From: Anthoceros angustus
Lineage: Eukaryota; Streptophyta; Anthocerotopsida; Anthocerotales; Anthocerotaceae
NCBI GenBank assembly: GCA_010909165.1
Contig: MU008173.1
Span: 434,001 to 498,000 of the forward strand
Reading direction: 5' to 3'
Length of the DNA stretch: 64,000 nucleotides
In this document: positions 1 to 10,389 of the stretch, one piece after another
How positions within the stretch are numbered: the stretch's first letter is position 1
Layout of the letters: every line of letters begins with the position of its first letter
Program-made: the position numbers and the translations under genes
The notes under the pieces: model-generated
The model's input: the letters and a program-made list of their open reading frames with translations, nothing else
Database searches by the model: none
What the model was told of the DNA's origin: nothing

Positions 1-3000
1 AGAACCATGCGTCCACATCGAAGTCATCACGATCAACCTGGTTTCTAAATGCATCTCGAAGCGGTGGAAGAACACCTGTGAAATCTTCCGAGGTTGAGAC
101 AAGCTTGAGCCTTGTATCCTCCAAAGTGAACACAAGTCTTGTGCCAGAGAAGTCTATCTCTACAGAGACGTCTTCAATCTCTTCCATCGTGTCCAGATTT
201 GTCAACACACCATTGTTTGCACAGCCCACATTAACAGCCTGCTTTAGATGCTTGCGCAGAATGCCCAAACGCAGCGCTTCCGCTTTGAGTCTATAGGGCC
301 CCAGTCTTTGGTTGATACCTGTGCTATGAAGAGCTTCAAGTCTCTGAGAAAGTTGGCTCCATCCTTATAGCTTGGCTTCAACCTTCTCAAAACATCTGCA
401 ACATCACCAATGCTACCAAAAAGGACGGCAGCAAAGATCTTCCATCGGCAGGATTACCAGTCCACTGCCGTACAGTTTGGACAAAAATGAACTGCCATTC
501 CGCTTACAGCAATCGTCGATTTTGTCCTGGAAGTCATCACAGATGTCATCAGCATTATTACCAGCGACATCCTTCAGCACTATGCAGAGCATTCCCTTGA
601 AAAGCTGCTGGTCATCCTGAACCAAAGCCACTGCGTTCTGTAGCCTATGCAGGATCCGCTCCATCTCTTTATCGAAGCTGGGATCCTGCATTCCACAATG
701 ATGTTTAGATAAGGGGGAAATGCCAGCCAGACTTACACATGCACTCTTCCCAATTTTTGGTTGATAATGGAAACAAGCACAAATGGACACCATCATGACC
801 AACTTAAGAACATTCAAAGACATGCCTTTTTATTGTAGATGGTGATGCTGCTAACAGCAGCACTCAGTAGTGACAGCAGAGTATCCTCCTGCGCAGTCCG
901 TTCAGGGCTTTCAAGACCCTCAAAGTCCAATAAAATGTACAGGCACCCATCGTCTCCTTGCCGAGAAGACAGCCAGATACCATCTGTACAACGAACAGCG
1001 GCCACATCAAAGAGTGAACCAAATACATGGTTGAGTAGGTAGGACTTGCCGCTGCTCTGCTTCCCCATTGATGAAACTACCTTGACCCCACCCCTCCAGT
1101 TTCCGATTAAATCATCGTACAAGCCAAACCTCATGGTCTTGACTAAAGCCAACACATTAGCACTCTCAGATTCCACGGAGACTTGTCTGAGCCCATCAGA
1201 GCATGAAGTCAACCCGTTGCGCTCAGCTCGAGCAATCTGAATGGGCACCAGACACACGAGATCCTGGATCCACTTACTCATACTAACGGCACAAGATTCA
1301 TGTGTGTCCACTCCAGAGAGCAGAAACTGATCCACATCGCATGATGAGTAGGAAATAGTCCAGTCAGAAAAGTTCTTACCCCTGGAGTTTTCCAGGTTTC
1401 CTATCAGTTGCTCAATATGCTCAATGGCCCTGTCTATGCCTTCGGCCAATCCCATATGCAGAACAGTAAACTTCACAAGCTTCTTACGATGAACAAGGGG
1501 GCTTGTTACCGCATACTTCTCAAAAGTGAGCGGCACATAAGCCAAGGGTGAGTATCTCCTCCCTCTCTCGTTGTCTCTTATCACCCCGGTGTCCTGCCTT
1601 CTCAGCCCGGATGTCTGTGGGACTGTTACAACAGCAGAAAAGACAGTTCCTGGATCACTGCTATCATGAAGAATCAGCTGCACCTGTGACCCAAACAAAA
1701 CTGTTCGCGCGAACACCTTCTAGCCTGTCTACCTTCATATCAGCCAGGACAATGGACTTGATTGCAGACACTGTGTCAGCACCCAACAGATACACATGCA
1801 CAACAATGCTGCTATTTCCATGTTCTGTCGTCTGGTCAGCAAGCACCAACAGGCATGACCCATCAGGTGTAAGACAGGTGGCATCAGGGTAGATTGGGAA
1901 AGGCAGTTTAATGTGTTTACCATCCTTGCACTTGCCATCTTCCAGTACCCAAAGGTTATGTTCAGCATCAGCCACAACAATTTCATGGCCACTTGCAAGC
2001 TTTCTAGGAACAAACTCCATAAATCTTACATTAAGTGGCCTTGACCAGATATTTTTACCCATAGCCTTGCCTACATCAATTTCTCTAGGGCTCATCTGCA
2101 GTCGACGGAATTGCTCATCAAAATAAGCCACCCGGATGATTCCATCATCTTGGTCATAACAGGCCACAAACCGTTTGCCTTCACTGAAGCACAGAAGATC
2201 AAAACCTTTTCTTAAGATCATAAGGCACTTTGGTTCAGTAGCGAAGTGGCTGCCCAGATCTTTGTACATCCGAATTTCGACATACTTCCTACTCTCCTCG
2301 GAACAAATGACGAAAGCCAACACCTGCTGATTTTGAAGGAGGAATGCCTTCGACAATACTTCCACTTCCTTATCCAGCTCCATACAGGGTTGCTGATATG
2401 AGTAGAGCTGTGGAACAACCACATGTTCAGCTTTACTTGACAGCCTTTCCAAAGATACCTTCCTTGGTCTCAGTTCCAAACTGCGCCAGGAAATGGTATC
2501 TGGATTCATCACAGGGTAGTTGTACTTAATACTGACTAGCCGCTGACTATCCCATGGCCTATCAAAGAGCCCAAAAATATCCTGCTGCGTCTCGTGACTT
2601 TGGAGAAAGCATCTCTGAGTTGCAAAGTTTGTCTCGAGCTGCCGCCAGAGACATTCTTACATGATGTGCCTTTGAGTTTGTCAAGTAGTTCTGTTTCCTT
2701 CAGCTTGCAAGACTGCTCAAATAGTTCGGTGGCCTGATTCATCTCAAACTCAACATTGCCTCGTAAGGCATGTCCAATTTCTTTGTGAATTAAGTCCTGA
2801 ATTCGTCCCAAGAAACCTTCTCGGCAGCCTTATATCTCTGAAAGAAAACCGCCACAACTGCTGGCTTGATCACTTTCACCCTCTGCAAGCTGGTTGGTGA
2901 ACTGAAAAATCCATTGAACACATTGTTCACGAACACAGCAGGATCTTCAATATTGCACCCAAAGCTGCCTGGAGAATCTAGCATAATACTTGCAAATTCT

Positions 3001-4694
3001 GCCTTCTTCTGTAGCTTAAGGAGTGATATATCCAGACATGGCTGCAGCCACAACTTCATGCGAGATATGTGGAGGTTGCATTCTCGTCTATAGTGAAGCG
3101 ACGACCTGGGAACTGATTAATACCCACTGGGAGCCCTGCGTGGACAAGCCCTCCTCTGATATTCTTGTCAGTCGGGAAAAATCTAACTGAATACACCTGC
3201 CACAGGCCGATGCGTTTTCAGTTAACATGCCATCGTGTAAAGGACATCCCATCGCTATATCACGTACAATCTCTCTTTGCTCACTAGCCTACTTTCCAAG
3301 GGCTGCATGCTATGATCCCTGAGTTTCCTACCTTGTTCCACTGAATGAGCAAGGTTGCAAGCTGGAGAGGATACCTGATTGGAGCCACCCTGTGAAGTAA
3401 TTGGACGGAGAGTAACCCTCTCGGTGTACTGCACAGGCCCTAATCCTTTATTAGCACCTTCGAGGACGAACAGAGTCGACACTTCTGGGTCAGATTGGAA
3501 AGCAGCATGTGACTCAAGATCGAGCCCCTTTCTGCGTAGGCACAGTATCTCATTTCTATCCTTGCAGACCAGGGATATACGTGACCCAAAGAAAAGCAGC
3601 TTGTTTGGACCACTACCACTAACGCTGGTCCCCGTGTTAAAATATTTACAAACTTCACCCTCCAGAATTTCAAACACTTCGTCTTCTGAAGTAGGATGGA
3701 CTGCCACAGCCTGCTCAACAGGCTCATGATTTCTGAAGAGGTTTTCCTCCCACGGACACATGAGCAACAGGTAGTCTTCAAGACTCCTAGTAAAAATCTT
3801 AAGCAGCCCGGTTTGCTTCTTCCTCAGTTGTAGCTCTGAGTCTGCGGAGCTGAACTTTGCCTCTCGGCCTCATGTCTTTTTGAGACTCCTCAACTGCTTC
3901 CATGCATCCATCCACTCCTCCTGGAGGTCGCGGTTGCACCCCAGAAACAACACAAACTCAACATCTTCCAAGCTACTGAAGTCAAGGCTGTACTTACTCA
4001 TGCTAGTTCTAATAAATTCCTGAAGCTTGTCCGACGCCATATTCCTCTGCTCATCCTGCCTCCTAGAAACTGTGTTTGAAGCGTTCACGTTGCCGATAAG
4101 CAAAGCAACTGAGTGAAGACCTCCACACAATAGGAAACTGGACGATGGCTCGTGCTCAAAGGATTCTCTAAAGCCCTTACGCAGACTAACATCATCCTCA
4201 GCTGGTTGGGGAAAATTCCAAGCCCGCGGACGACACCGCGAGTGACCTGACACTGATGGAGAGGCCAGAAAGTGCGTCACATCAGTGTTTGCAACGCAAA
4301 TATAGACAATGTTGCAGAGTTCCACCAGATAGCGGACAAAGTTGCAGCAGATGCTTTTCGCTGAAGCCTCTGCTTCGGCTTCTTCATGATGCCAATAGAA
4401 CAAGTACAGCTTGCTTCCCTGCGTGCAAGCATAGATGCCCGGTCCCTCCTCCATTTTGGATTCCGTTTCACTATCTATATTGATCTGAAGATAGTGGATG
4501 ACTCTCTGCAACAGAGTCTTGTTTCCGAAGAAGCCTACACAGCAGAATTCAGAACCCTCAAGAAGAGAGGGATCCAGCTTGATCATCTTTGTCGATGTTG
4601 TAGATGGAATCAAGTCTTGGAAGAAGAGAAGAACCTCTTCACGACAAAGGACCACTTTCTCCACAAAACTCCAGTCCTGCTTGTCACTTTCCAT
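1..4694 (-). CDS. VLIG/URGCP-like large GTPase, C-terminus outside window, frame-disrupted
   Basis: This is a large GTP-binding protein of the very-large-inducible-GTPase / URGCP type. The G domain lies at about 1230-415: a G1 P-loop GKQSSGKS (near 1060), the family-typical RCTDGIW, a DFEGL G3 box, SSITIYN, then LFKGMLCIVLKDV and FLSKLYGSGLVILP as in family members. Upstream come an N-terminal region (4694-3375), a helical part (3060-2540, RIQDLIHKEIGHAL) and a beta-rich segment (2540-1690). The first in-frame ATG is at 4694; an in-frame GTG lies at 4739 with a stop just upstream. The coding frame changes near 3090, 2808, 2575, 1690, 418 and 298 and meets an in-frame TGA at 3870-3872. Two introns explain other breaks. 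Sites 2575 and 418 are T5 runs, so sequencing indels are likely for some. It is a real gene or recent pseudogene. The family is clear but the role in plants is unknown. Confidence 0.75.
686..825 (-). other. Candidate GC-AG intron in the GTPase G domain
   Basis: Reading the minus strand, the exon ends ...IYNKK with AAAAAG followed by GCATGT (intron starts at 825), and the downstream exon DPSFDKEMERIL starts after ...ATGCAG (intron ends at 686). Removing 140 bp joins the two halves in phase 0 and restores the family order SSITIYN - helix - LFKG. The donor is GC rather than GT. The alternative is a one-base frameshift at the A5 run with the intervening residues coding. Confidence 0.5.
3197..3374 (-). 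other. Candidate GT-AG intron in the GTPase N-terminal region
   Basis: The donor CAG/GTATCC at 3374 and the acceptor GGCAG/GTGTAT at 3197 join GGSNQ to VYSVRFFPTDKN in phase 0 and remove stops in the intervening 178 bp. A shorter 86-bp intron ending at 3289 is also possible, because it too keeps frame for a while, but it needs a second event to reach the VYSVRFF frame. Confidence 0.5.
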
Positions 4695-4794
4695 GTGAAG
4701 GAGAGTGTACAGCCTACTGTTGGTGTGGTGGAAAGCCACACCATTTTGGAGGGCGACGTCGCAATGAGCTCATGATGTCTTTCCCACTCTAAAA

Positions 4795-6004
4795 TTGCAA
4801 GACCAAGCGGGCCTACTGCTCATGAACGAAACGATGAGAGTCAGAAATACAGAGGCAAGCACATTACTCCTCAAGAATGTGTACTAATCAGTCGTGCACA
4901 GCCTCGCCCAAAGAAACCCAGCCTCAAAACTCCCACCCACCGAGAGACCTGTATCACACACGCATGAATGGCATCAGACTCATTGCAGCAAGGACTTACA
5001 GGAGTTTCGCTCAGCCTGCCCAGCTCAGGGGATCACAAGGGAGAGAGATACCCCATGCCGCAGGCAGTCAGGGATCGAGCAGACACGACCAGCATAGACA
5101 GGCATTGGCCCTGGTATTGAAGAATCCGGCTCACAGGAAGGGTCGAGGCAGGAGACGAGCTGCCATAAAATACTGTTTACACCGTTCTGTGGAGCCTGCC
5201 GAGGTGGGGCCCCAGCGTGGATCAGATTCACAGTCACAAAGCAAGGGGCCTTTTCTGTCATGTTGTTACCTGGCTCGTCTGTGTGTCCTCCCAGGCTCGC
5301 ACCTCCCTTCTCCAACAACCACTTTTGACAGAAGGAGAAATAGTGGGCTCCATCAGATGGGATTCCACTCGGAATCCTGGAGAGAGGGCTGAAAAAGCAG
5401 AGCACGTGCCAGGAGGCTCGCCCAATACCGAAAGGTCAGATCAGATTCCTGTATGTCGGTAGCAAGGCCGAACACGCCACGCAGCCTGAAAGCCTCTTGC
5501 ACGCTGCATCCTCAAAACTTGCGTGCTGGTCTGGGTCTGCGGACTTGACCTGCTTGCTTGCAGAGTCATCACCTTGAGTCTGAAGTACACCACAGGATTC
5601 ACTGCTTCGATTCAGCTCCCTGATGCTGGGCCATACACCCACAGAGTAGCAATCTGCAACGCGAGAAGACCGTACTGGGCTTGATAGGAAGGGCATTGAC
5701 GGCCATCTGAGAAAGGCAGGACTTGTAAGGCATTGACTGGCCCACCTCCGCGGGCCTCCTTTTTTTCTACATTTTTCCAGTCCAGCTTGCTCGTTCAATA
5801 TGCAGAAGTGTGTCCAACCTGTTGTTGCTGGGGTCGAGTGCTTGAGGGGGACGCCATAATGAACTTCATGCGCAGGCCTGCGGTTCGATGGTGGGAATGT
5901 GCAGGATGAGGGTAGAGCCTACTCCGTACTCATCAAGTCTCTCGTGATACTCAAAGCAACTTCCTCCTTCCAACCTGCAGAAAGACGTATGACATGAAAC
6001 TTCT
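4795..6004. other. No recognisable gene; upstream flank of the GTPase gene
   Basis: Open frames on both strands here are short and match no family I know. The stretch probably holds the 5' UTR and promoter of the minus-strand GTPase gene, possibly with an upstream non-coding exon. I see no tRNA and no clear transposon. Confidence 0.4.
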
Positions 6005-8140
6005 CTTGACCTTGCACTTAAAGTGATCAAGAGTTAGCCCCAGAAGAAACAGGCTACTAGCTGAAGGGTTCTCGAGTCTCACAACTGGGAACAGGGATTT
6101 GTGAGAGGTCAGGTCAGGTGGCATCCCACAGAGATTTGCGAGACCAGAACATGAGGTTTACTATGTTTCCTGCGATAAAATCACTGCTTCACGACAGCAG
6201 AATCTCTCAGGCACTTCATGCCTCACCGAAGTCCGGACATGCTACAACGAGGATGAGCTCAGAATTCAAGGCATCGGCAGTCGCTTTTTTTTCAGTGGAC
6301 TATAATACTCAATGATCACAAACATATATACAACAGGAGGCCCCTCCATCCATCAAAAGGCTTCCCCCTCTATATAATCATACAAAGACTCCCTCCTCTT
6401 CCTTCGCGGAGTCCTCCACCGGGCCAACGTATGATGTGCATAGCTCTGGCCACACAATCGTTTCAAAACTACAGTTCCCATATAATCTCAATGCAGCGGT
6501 GGTGCAGCCCCATACGCGTGACTATACCGCTGCTGGACATGACCTCGAAGCACTCTAGGAAAATTTCGGAGACAATCCGCGGCTGAGGCTTCCAAATTCG
6601 CATGAGACACAGGTTCAAAAGTTTGCACAAAAGCCTCAGCATCTTCACCTTGTTGCTTCTCCCAAATCTCACATATCATACAGGGGTGACTTCCACCACC
6701 TCTACTTCCTCCACTCATGGTTGAGGGCGTCCACAAAATTGTGGGCACACCTCCCAAGAAACTCCTGCACATCGCGTAATTAGATGCTGCACAAGCGGGA
6801 TGTACTACATGCACTTGGGCACACAAGCGCCTCAGTCCTCTTAACAAGCAAGGTTGAAAGGGCAGCAAGATGGGCAGTAATTCGATCAAGACCTTGCGAA
6901 AGCTCAGCCATTAGATCTCGTACCCCAACTTCTCCACTGCCAAATCTCACCCTCTTGCCTTCCTCCTCTTACGACGACCAACTCGAGCTAGAAGAGCTCA
7001 ACAATCCACGCCAAAAAAAATCCTCCTCTTGCAAGAACGGAAGATGTACCTTGGAAATTATTAACCGCTGGCTCGGATTCTTGACCTTGCACTTAAAGTG
7101 ATCAAGAGTTAGCCCCAGAAGAAACAGGCTACTAGCTGAAGGGTTCTCGAGTCTCACAACTGGGAACAGGGATTTGTGAGAGGTCAGGTCAGGTGGCATC
7201 CCACAGAGATTTGCAGAGACCAGAACATGAGGTTTACTATGTTTCCTGCGATAAAATCACTGCTTCACGACAGCAGAATCTCTCAGGCACTTCATGCCTC
7301 ACCGAAGTCCGGACATGCTACAACGAGGATGAGCTCAGAATTCAAGCATCGGCAGTCGCTTTTTTCAGTGGACTATAATACTCAATGATCACAAACATAT
7401 ATACAACAGGAGGCCCTCCATCCATCAAAAGGCTTCCTCTATATAATCATACAAAGACTCCCTCCTCTTCCTTCGCGGAGTCCTCCACCGGGCCAACGTG
7501 ATGTGCATAGCTCTGGCCACAATCGTTTCAAAACTACAGTTCCCATATAATCTCAATGCAGCGGTGGTGCAGCCCCATACGCGTGACTATACCGCTGCTG
7601 GACATGACCTCGAAGCACTCTAGGAAAATTTGAGACAATCCATGAGGCTTCCAAATTCGCATGAGACACAGGTTCAAAGTTTGCACAAAAGCCTCAGCAT
7701 CTTCACCTTGTTGCTTCTCCCAAATCTCCCATACTGGCGGTGTGGGGTGACTTCCACCACCTCACTTCCTCCACTCATGGTTGAGGGCGTCCACAAAGTG
7801 GGCACACCTCCCAAGAAACTCCACATCTTGGCGGTAAAGATGCTGCACAGCGGGATGTACTATACAGACTTGGGCACACAAGCGCCTCGATCCTCTTAAC
7901 AAGCAAGGTTGAAAGGGCAGCAAGATGGGCAATTCGATCAAGACCTTGCGAAAGCTCAGCCATTAGATCTCGTACCCCAACTTCTCCACTGCCAAATCTC
8001 ACCCTCTTGCCTTCCTCCTCTTACGACGACCAACTCGAGCTAGAAGAGCTCAACAATCCACGCCGAAAAAAAAAAAATCCTCCTCTTGCAAGAACGGAAG
8101 ATGTACCTTGGAAATTATTAACCGCTGGCTCGGATTCTTG
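6005..8140 (-). repeat. Tandem duplication of a 1.07-kb gypsy gag segment
   Basis: Two copies, about 6005-7078 and 7079-8140, run head to tail. Each begins at a CTTGACCTTGCACTTAAAG block and ends at a block reading CCGCTGGCTCGGATTCTTGACC. On the minus strand each encodes gag-like peptide, including WEKQQGEDAEAFVQTF and a following NFPRVLRG. In the parts I aligned by eye the copies differ mainly by short deletions (T8 versus T6, ACAC versus AC, CCCC versus CCC). Confidence 0.75.
6488..6720 (-). pseudogene. Gypsy Gag fragment
   Basis: Minus-strand peptide containing EAFVQTFEPVSHANLE, then NFPRVLRGHVQQRYSHAYG, which resembles the Ty3/gypsy Gag core (short helix, then a F/L-P-x-x-L-x-G block before an aromatic). 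A copy with frame shifts lies about 1.07 kb downstream. It is cut off from any pol region on its 3' side, which is the left side here, so it is a dead fragment that follows the LTR at 9103. Confidence 0.55.
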
Positions 8141-9102
8141 ACCCTCACCCTTGATCAGCAACTCCTCGGCAACAACCTCCTTCCTCTCGCTGTCCGTGAG
8201 CACAACCTCCTCTTGCTCTTAGACAACTACCTCTTCTTCCTCAACGGAACCCTTGAAGATGTTAGCACATGTAGCTTCCGCAAGAGCTCTCTCCTCCGCT
8301 TCTTCCTTTGCACATCAGCAGCAACTAAGCTTTCACACACATGATTTCTCCATTCAGTTCACAAATCCCTTGCAGACAAAGGCGGGGTGATCTCCTCTCA
8401 ACTCCTACACGAAATTACTTCCTCCCTCCCCGACTAGACTCGCAAGCACGCCACACCCCTCAACACACAAAAAAAAGCAAATCCCCTTCTCTGTTTCCTT
8501 ATCAATGAAACCATACAAACTCACACTCGGGTCCCCTTCTCTGCAAGTGGCACTGGGACGGGGTCTCACAACTCTCTCAATCAACAACGCCCTCTTCTTC
8601 CTCAACGGAACCCTTGAAGATGTTAGCACATGTAGCTTCCTCCCTCCCCACCATTTCTTTGAAGCACTGGCGCCAAAAGGTGGTAGAGGCCGGTGCTTTT
8701 TGTCCCTTCCACCACCTCCACTTCCTCCCCACCTTGTTGCTTCTCCCAAATCTCACCCTTGATCGGCGTCCTTCCGAGGGTGATGGCCCTTTGGCCGTTT
8801 TCAAGCTCCTCCCTCAAGCGTGCAAAGCTTCCTCCACTTCCTCCACTTCCTCCTCTTGCTCTTAGACAACTACCTCTTCTTCTCCTCTTCCTCTCTCTCC
8901 TAGTCACTGGTCAAAGTTCTCCTCTCCCCTCTCACTACACTCATCATTCTTGAGAAAAGACATCTGTGGCGGACCTCCTCCGCTTCTTCCTCCCTCCTTT
9001 TATAGGAGGTCCTCACATCTGACCTCCCTCCTCTTCCTCCTCACAAGATCTTCTCCGCTCAATGCCAGCTCCAATCTTGTCGCCCGCCCCTACACACAAA
9101 AA
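8141..9102 (-). repeat. Degenerate internal retroelement sequence between gag repeats and LTR
   Basis: CT-rich low-complexity sequence. It contains a block of about 45 bp starting CTTCCTCAACGGAACCCTTG twice, at about 8239 and 8598. It lies where the 5' internal region of a minus-strand element would sit, next to the LTR boundary at 9103. No intact ORF is convincing. Confidence 0.5.
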
Positions 9103-10154
9103 TGTGGGAGGAAAACCCGGGGCACTCGAGATTCCCCTCTAGCGCCACACTTATCCCATCGCTGCCACAGACTGGGTTTCGTCCCATGAGACTTGGGGAG
9201 CAGTCGAATCTTGAGAAATCACCACCACCGCACACACTACCTCAGCCTTCTAAACAAGCAAGGCGCCCTCTTCTTCCTCCTCCTCTAGCTACCAGCATCG
9301 CTCAGAACTCACCAAACCTCAACCTACAACGACACCACACAATTGGTGTTACGTCTTAACTGCAGGTGTCTATCACGGCGCCTGTGGACCCCCGACCCAC
9401 ACCGCAACTTCGTCCCTACTCCTAAGACACTCTTCTCCACATGTGAGCGCCTCTTACTTGCAGTTGGGATTCGTCCCTTAGGCTCGCCTGTCCTCTTTTC
9501 CTACACTCTAATCCTCCTCACAACTCTCTCAATCAACAACGCCCTCTTCTTCTCTACTCATCTACCCTTCCTTCCTCCACAATCTCCTACTCTAACACCA
9601 ATTCTGGCTCATTAATTCCAACTCGCCCTTACGGCTCCGCCTGGGTCCGTCAGGAAATTAACGAGTTCTTCCTTGGGCGGTTGCTATGTGGTTTGTACCA
9701 GACGAGAACCTCCGAGTCTTTCCTGCAGTCTACCCTCAAGCCGAGAGTTCCTTGAGCATCGCCACACACTCAAAGCAAAACAATTCACACAACCATTCAC
9801 AAGGGAGGCGGCTAGCGGCGCTGCAAAGAGCAAGCCCTCCACCCGGCACTCCGACCGCGTTCTCCTCTCTACGGACCTGCGTTGGCTTGCACGAAATTCT
9901 GCACAAAGTGAAGGACTCGGAGGATGGGAGCGCAAGACACGATAATTTTACTTCACAAGCTCCTCCTTTTATAGGGAGGTCCTCACATACAGCCCTCCTC
10001 GCGCCCTCCTGCACCGCCTTACTCCTTATTTTAGTGTATCCTATTGTCGACTTTAAGTTCGACATCCAAGCATCTTGGGTAAAATTCTATTCTAGCAAAT
10101 TCACCTATGTGAGCCTTAATGGCTCTGTCAACATTCCTATCTAGCTAGTCAACA
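9103..10154 (-). repeat. LTR (left, 3' LTR of element A)
   Basis: About 1.05 kb, starting TGTTGACTAG on the minus strand at 10154 and ending ...CCTCCCACA at 9103. It shares with the other two LTRs the blocks TTCGTCCCATGAGACTT, GGATTCGTCCCTTAGGCTC and TTCTTCCTTGGGCGGTTGC. A TATA box (TATAAAAGG on the minus strand) lies at about 9967-9973, giving a U3 of roughly 180 bp and a long R-U5. The sequence to its left is gag-like, so it may also have served as the 5' LTR of a further copy. Confidence 0.7.
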
Positions 10155-10389
10155 CACACTCCGGTGACAAGCATTAATGCTCCTCCTCTAAAGAAAAGTC
10201 TTCCCAAGTGGCATCTTGCCCCATGTCTTCAAGCTAATTTAAGGACTTCTTATGAATCCCTTCCTTATCTTGATGCCTATCTTGAGTTCCTTCCTCCAAT
10301 AAAATAGCCGGGCTCTCTTAGCCACCGGCTCATCCTCGCCTTCTCCTCTTCCTCTCACTTGTGGAGCAAGTGAGCTCCTTCTCCTGCAC

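Noticed and set aside
3255-3767. Separate 170-codon gene
   Set aside because: It is in the same frame as the upstream GTPase segment and only separated by the TGA at 3870, so it is part of that gene.
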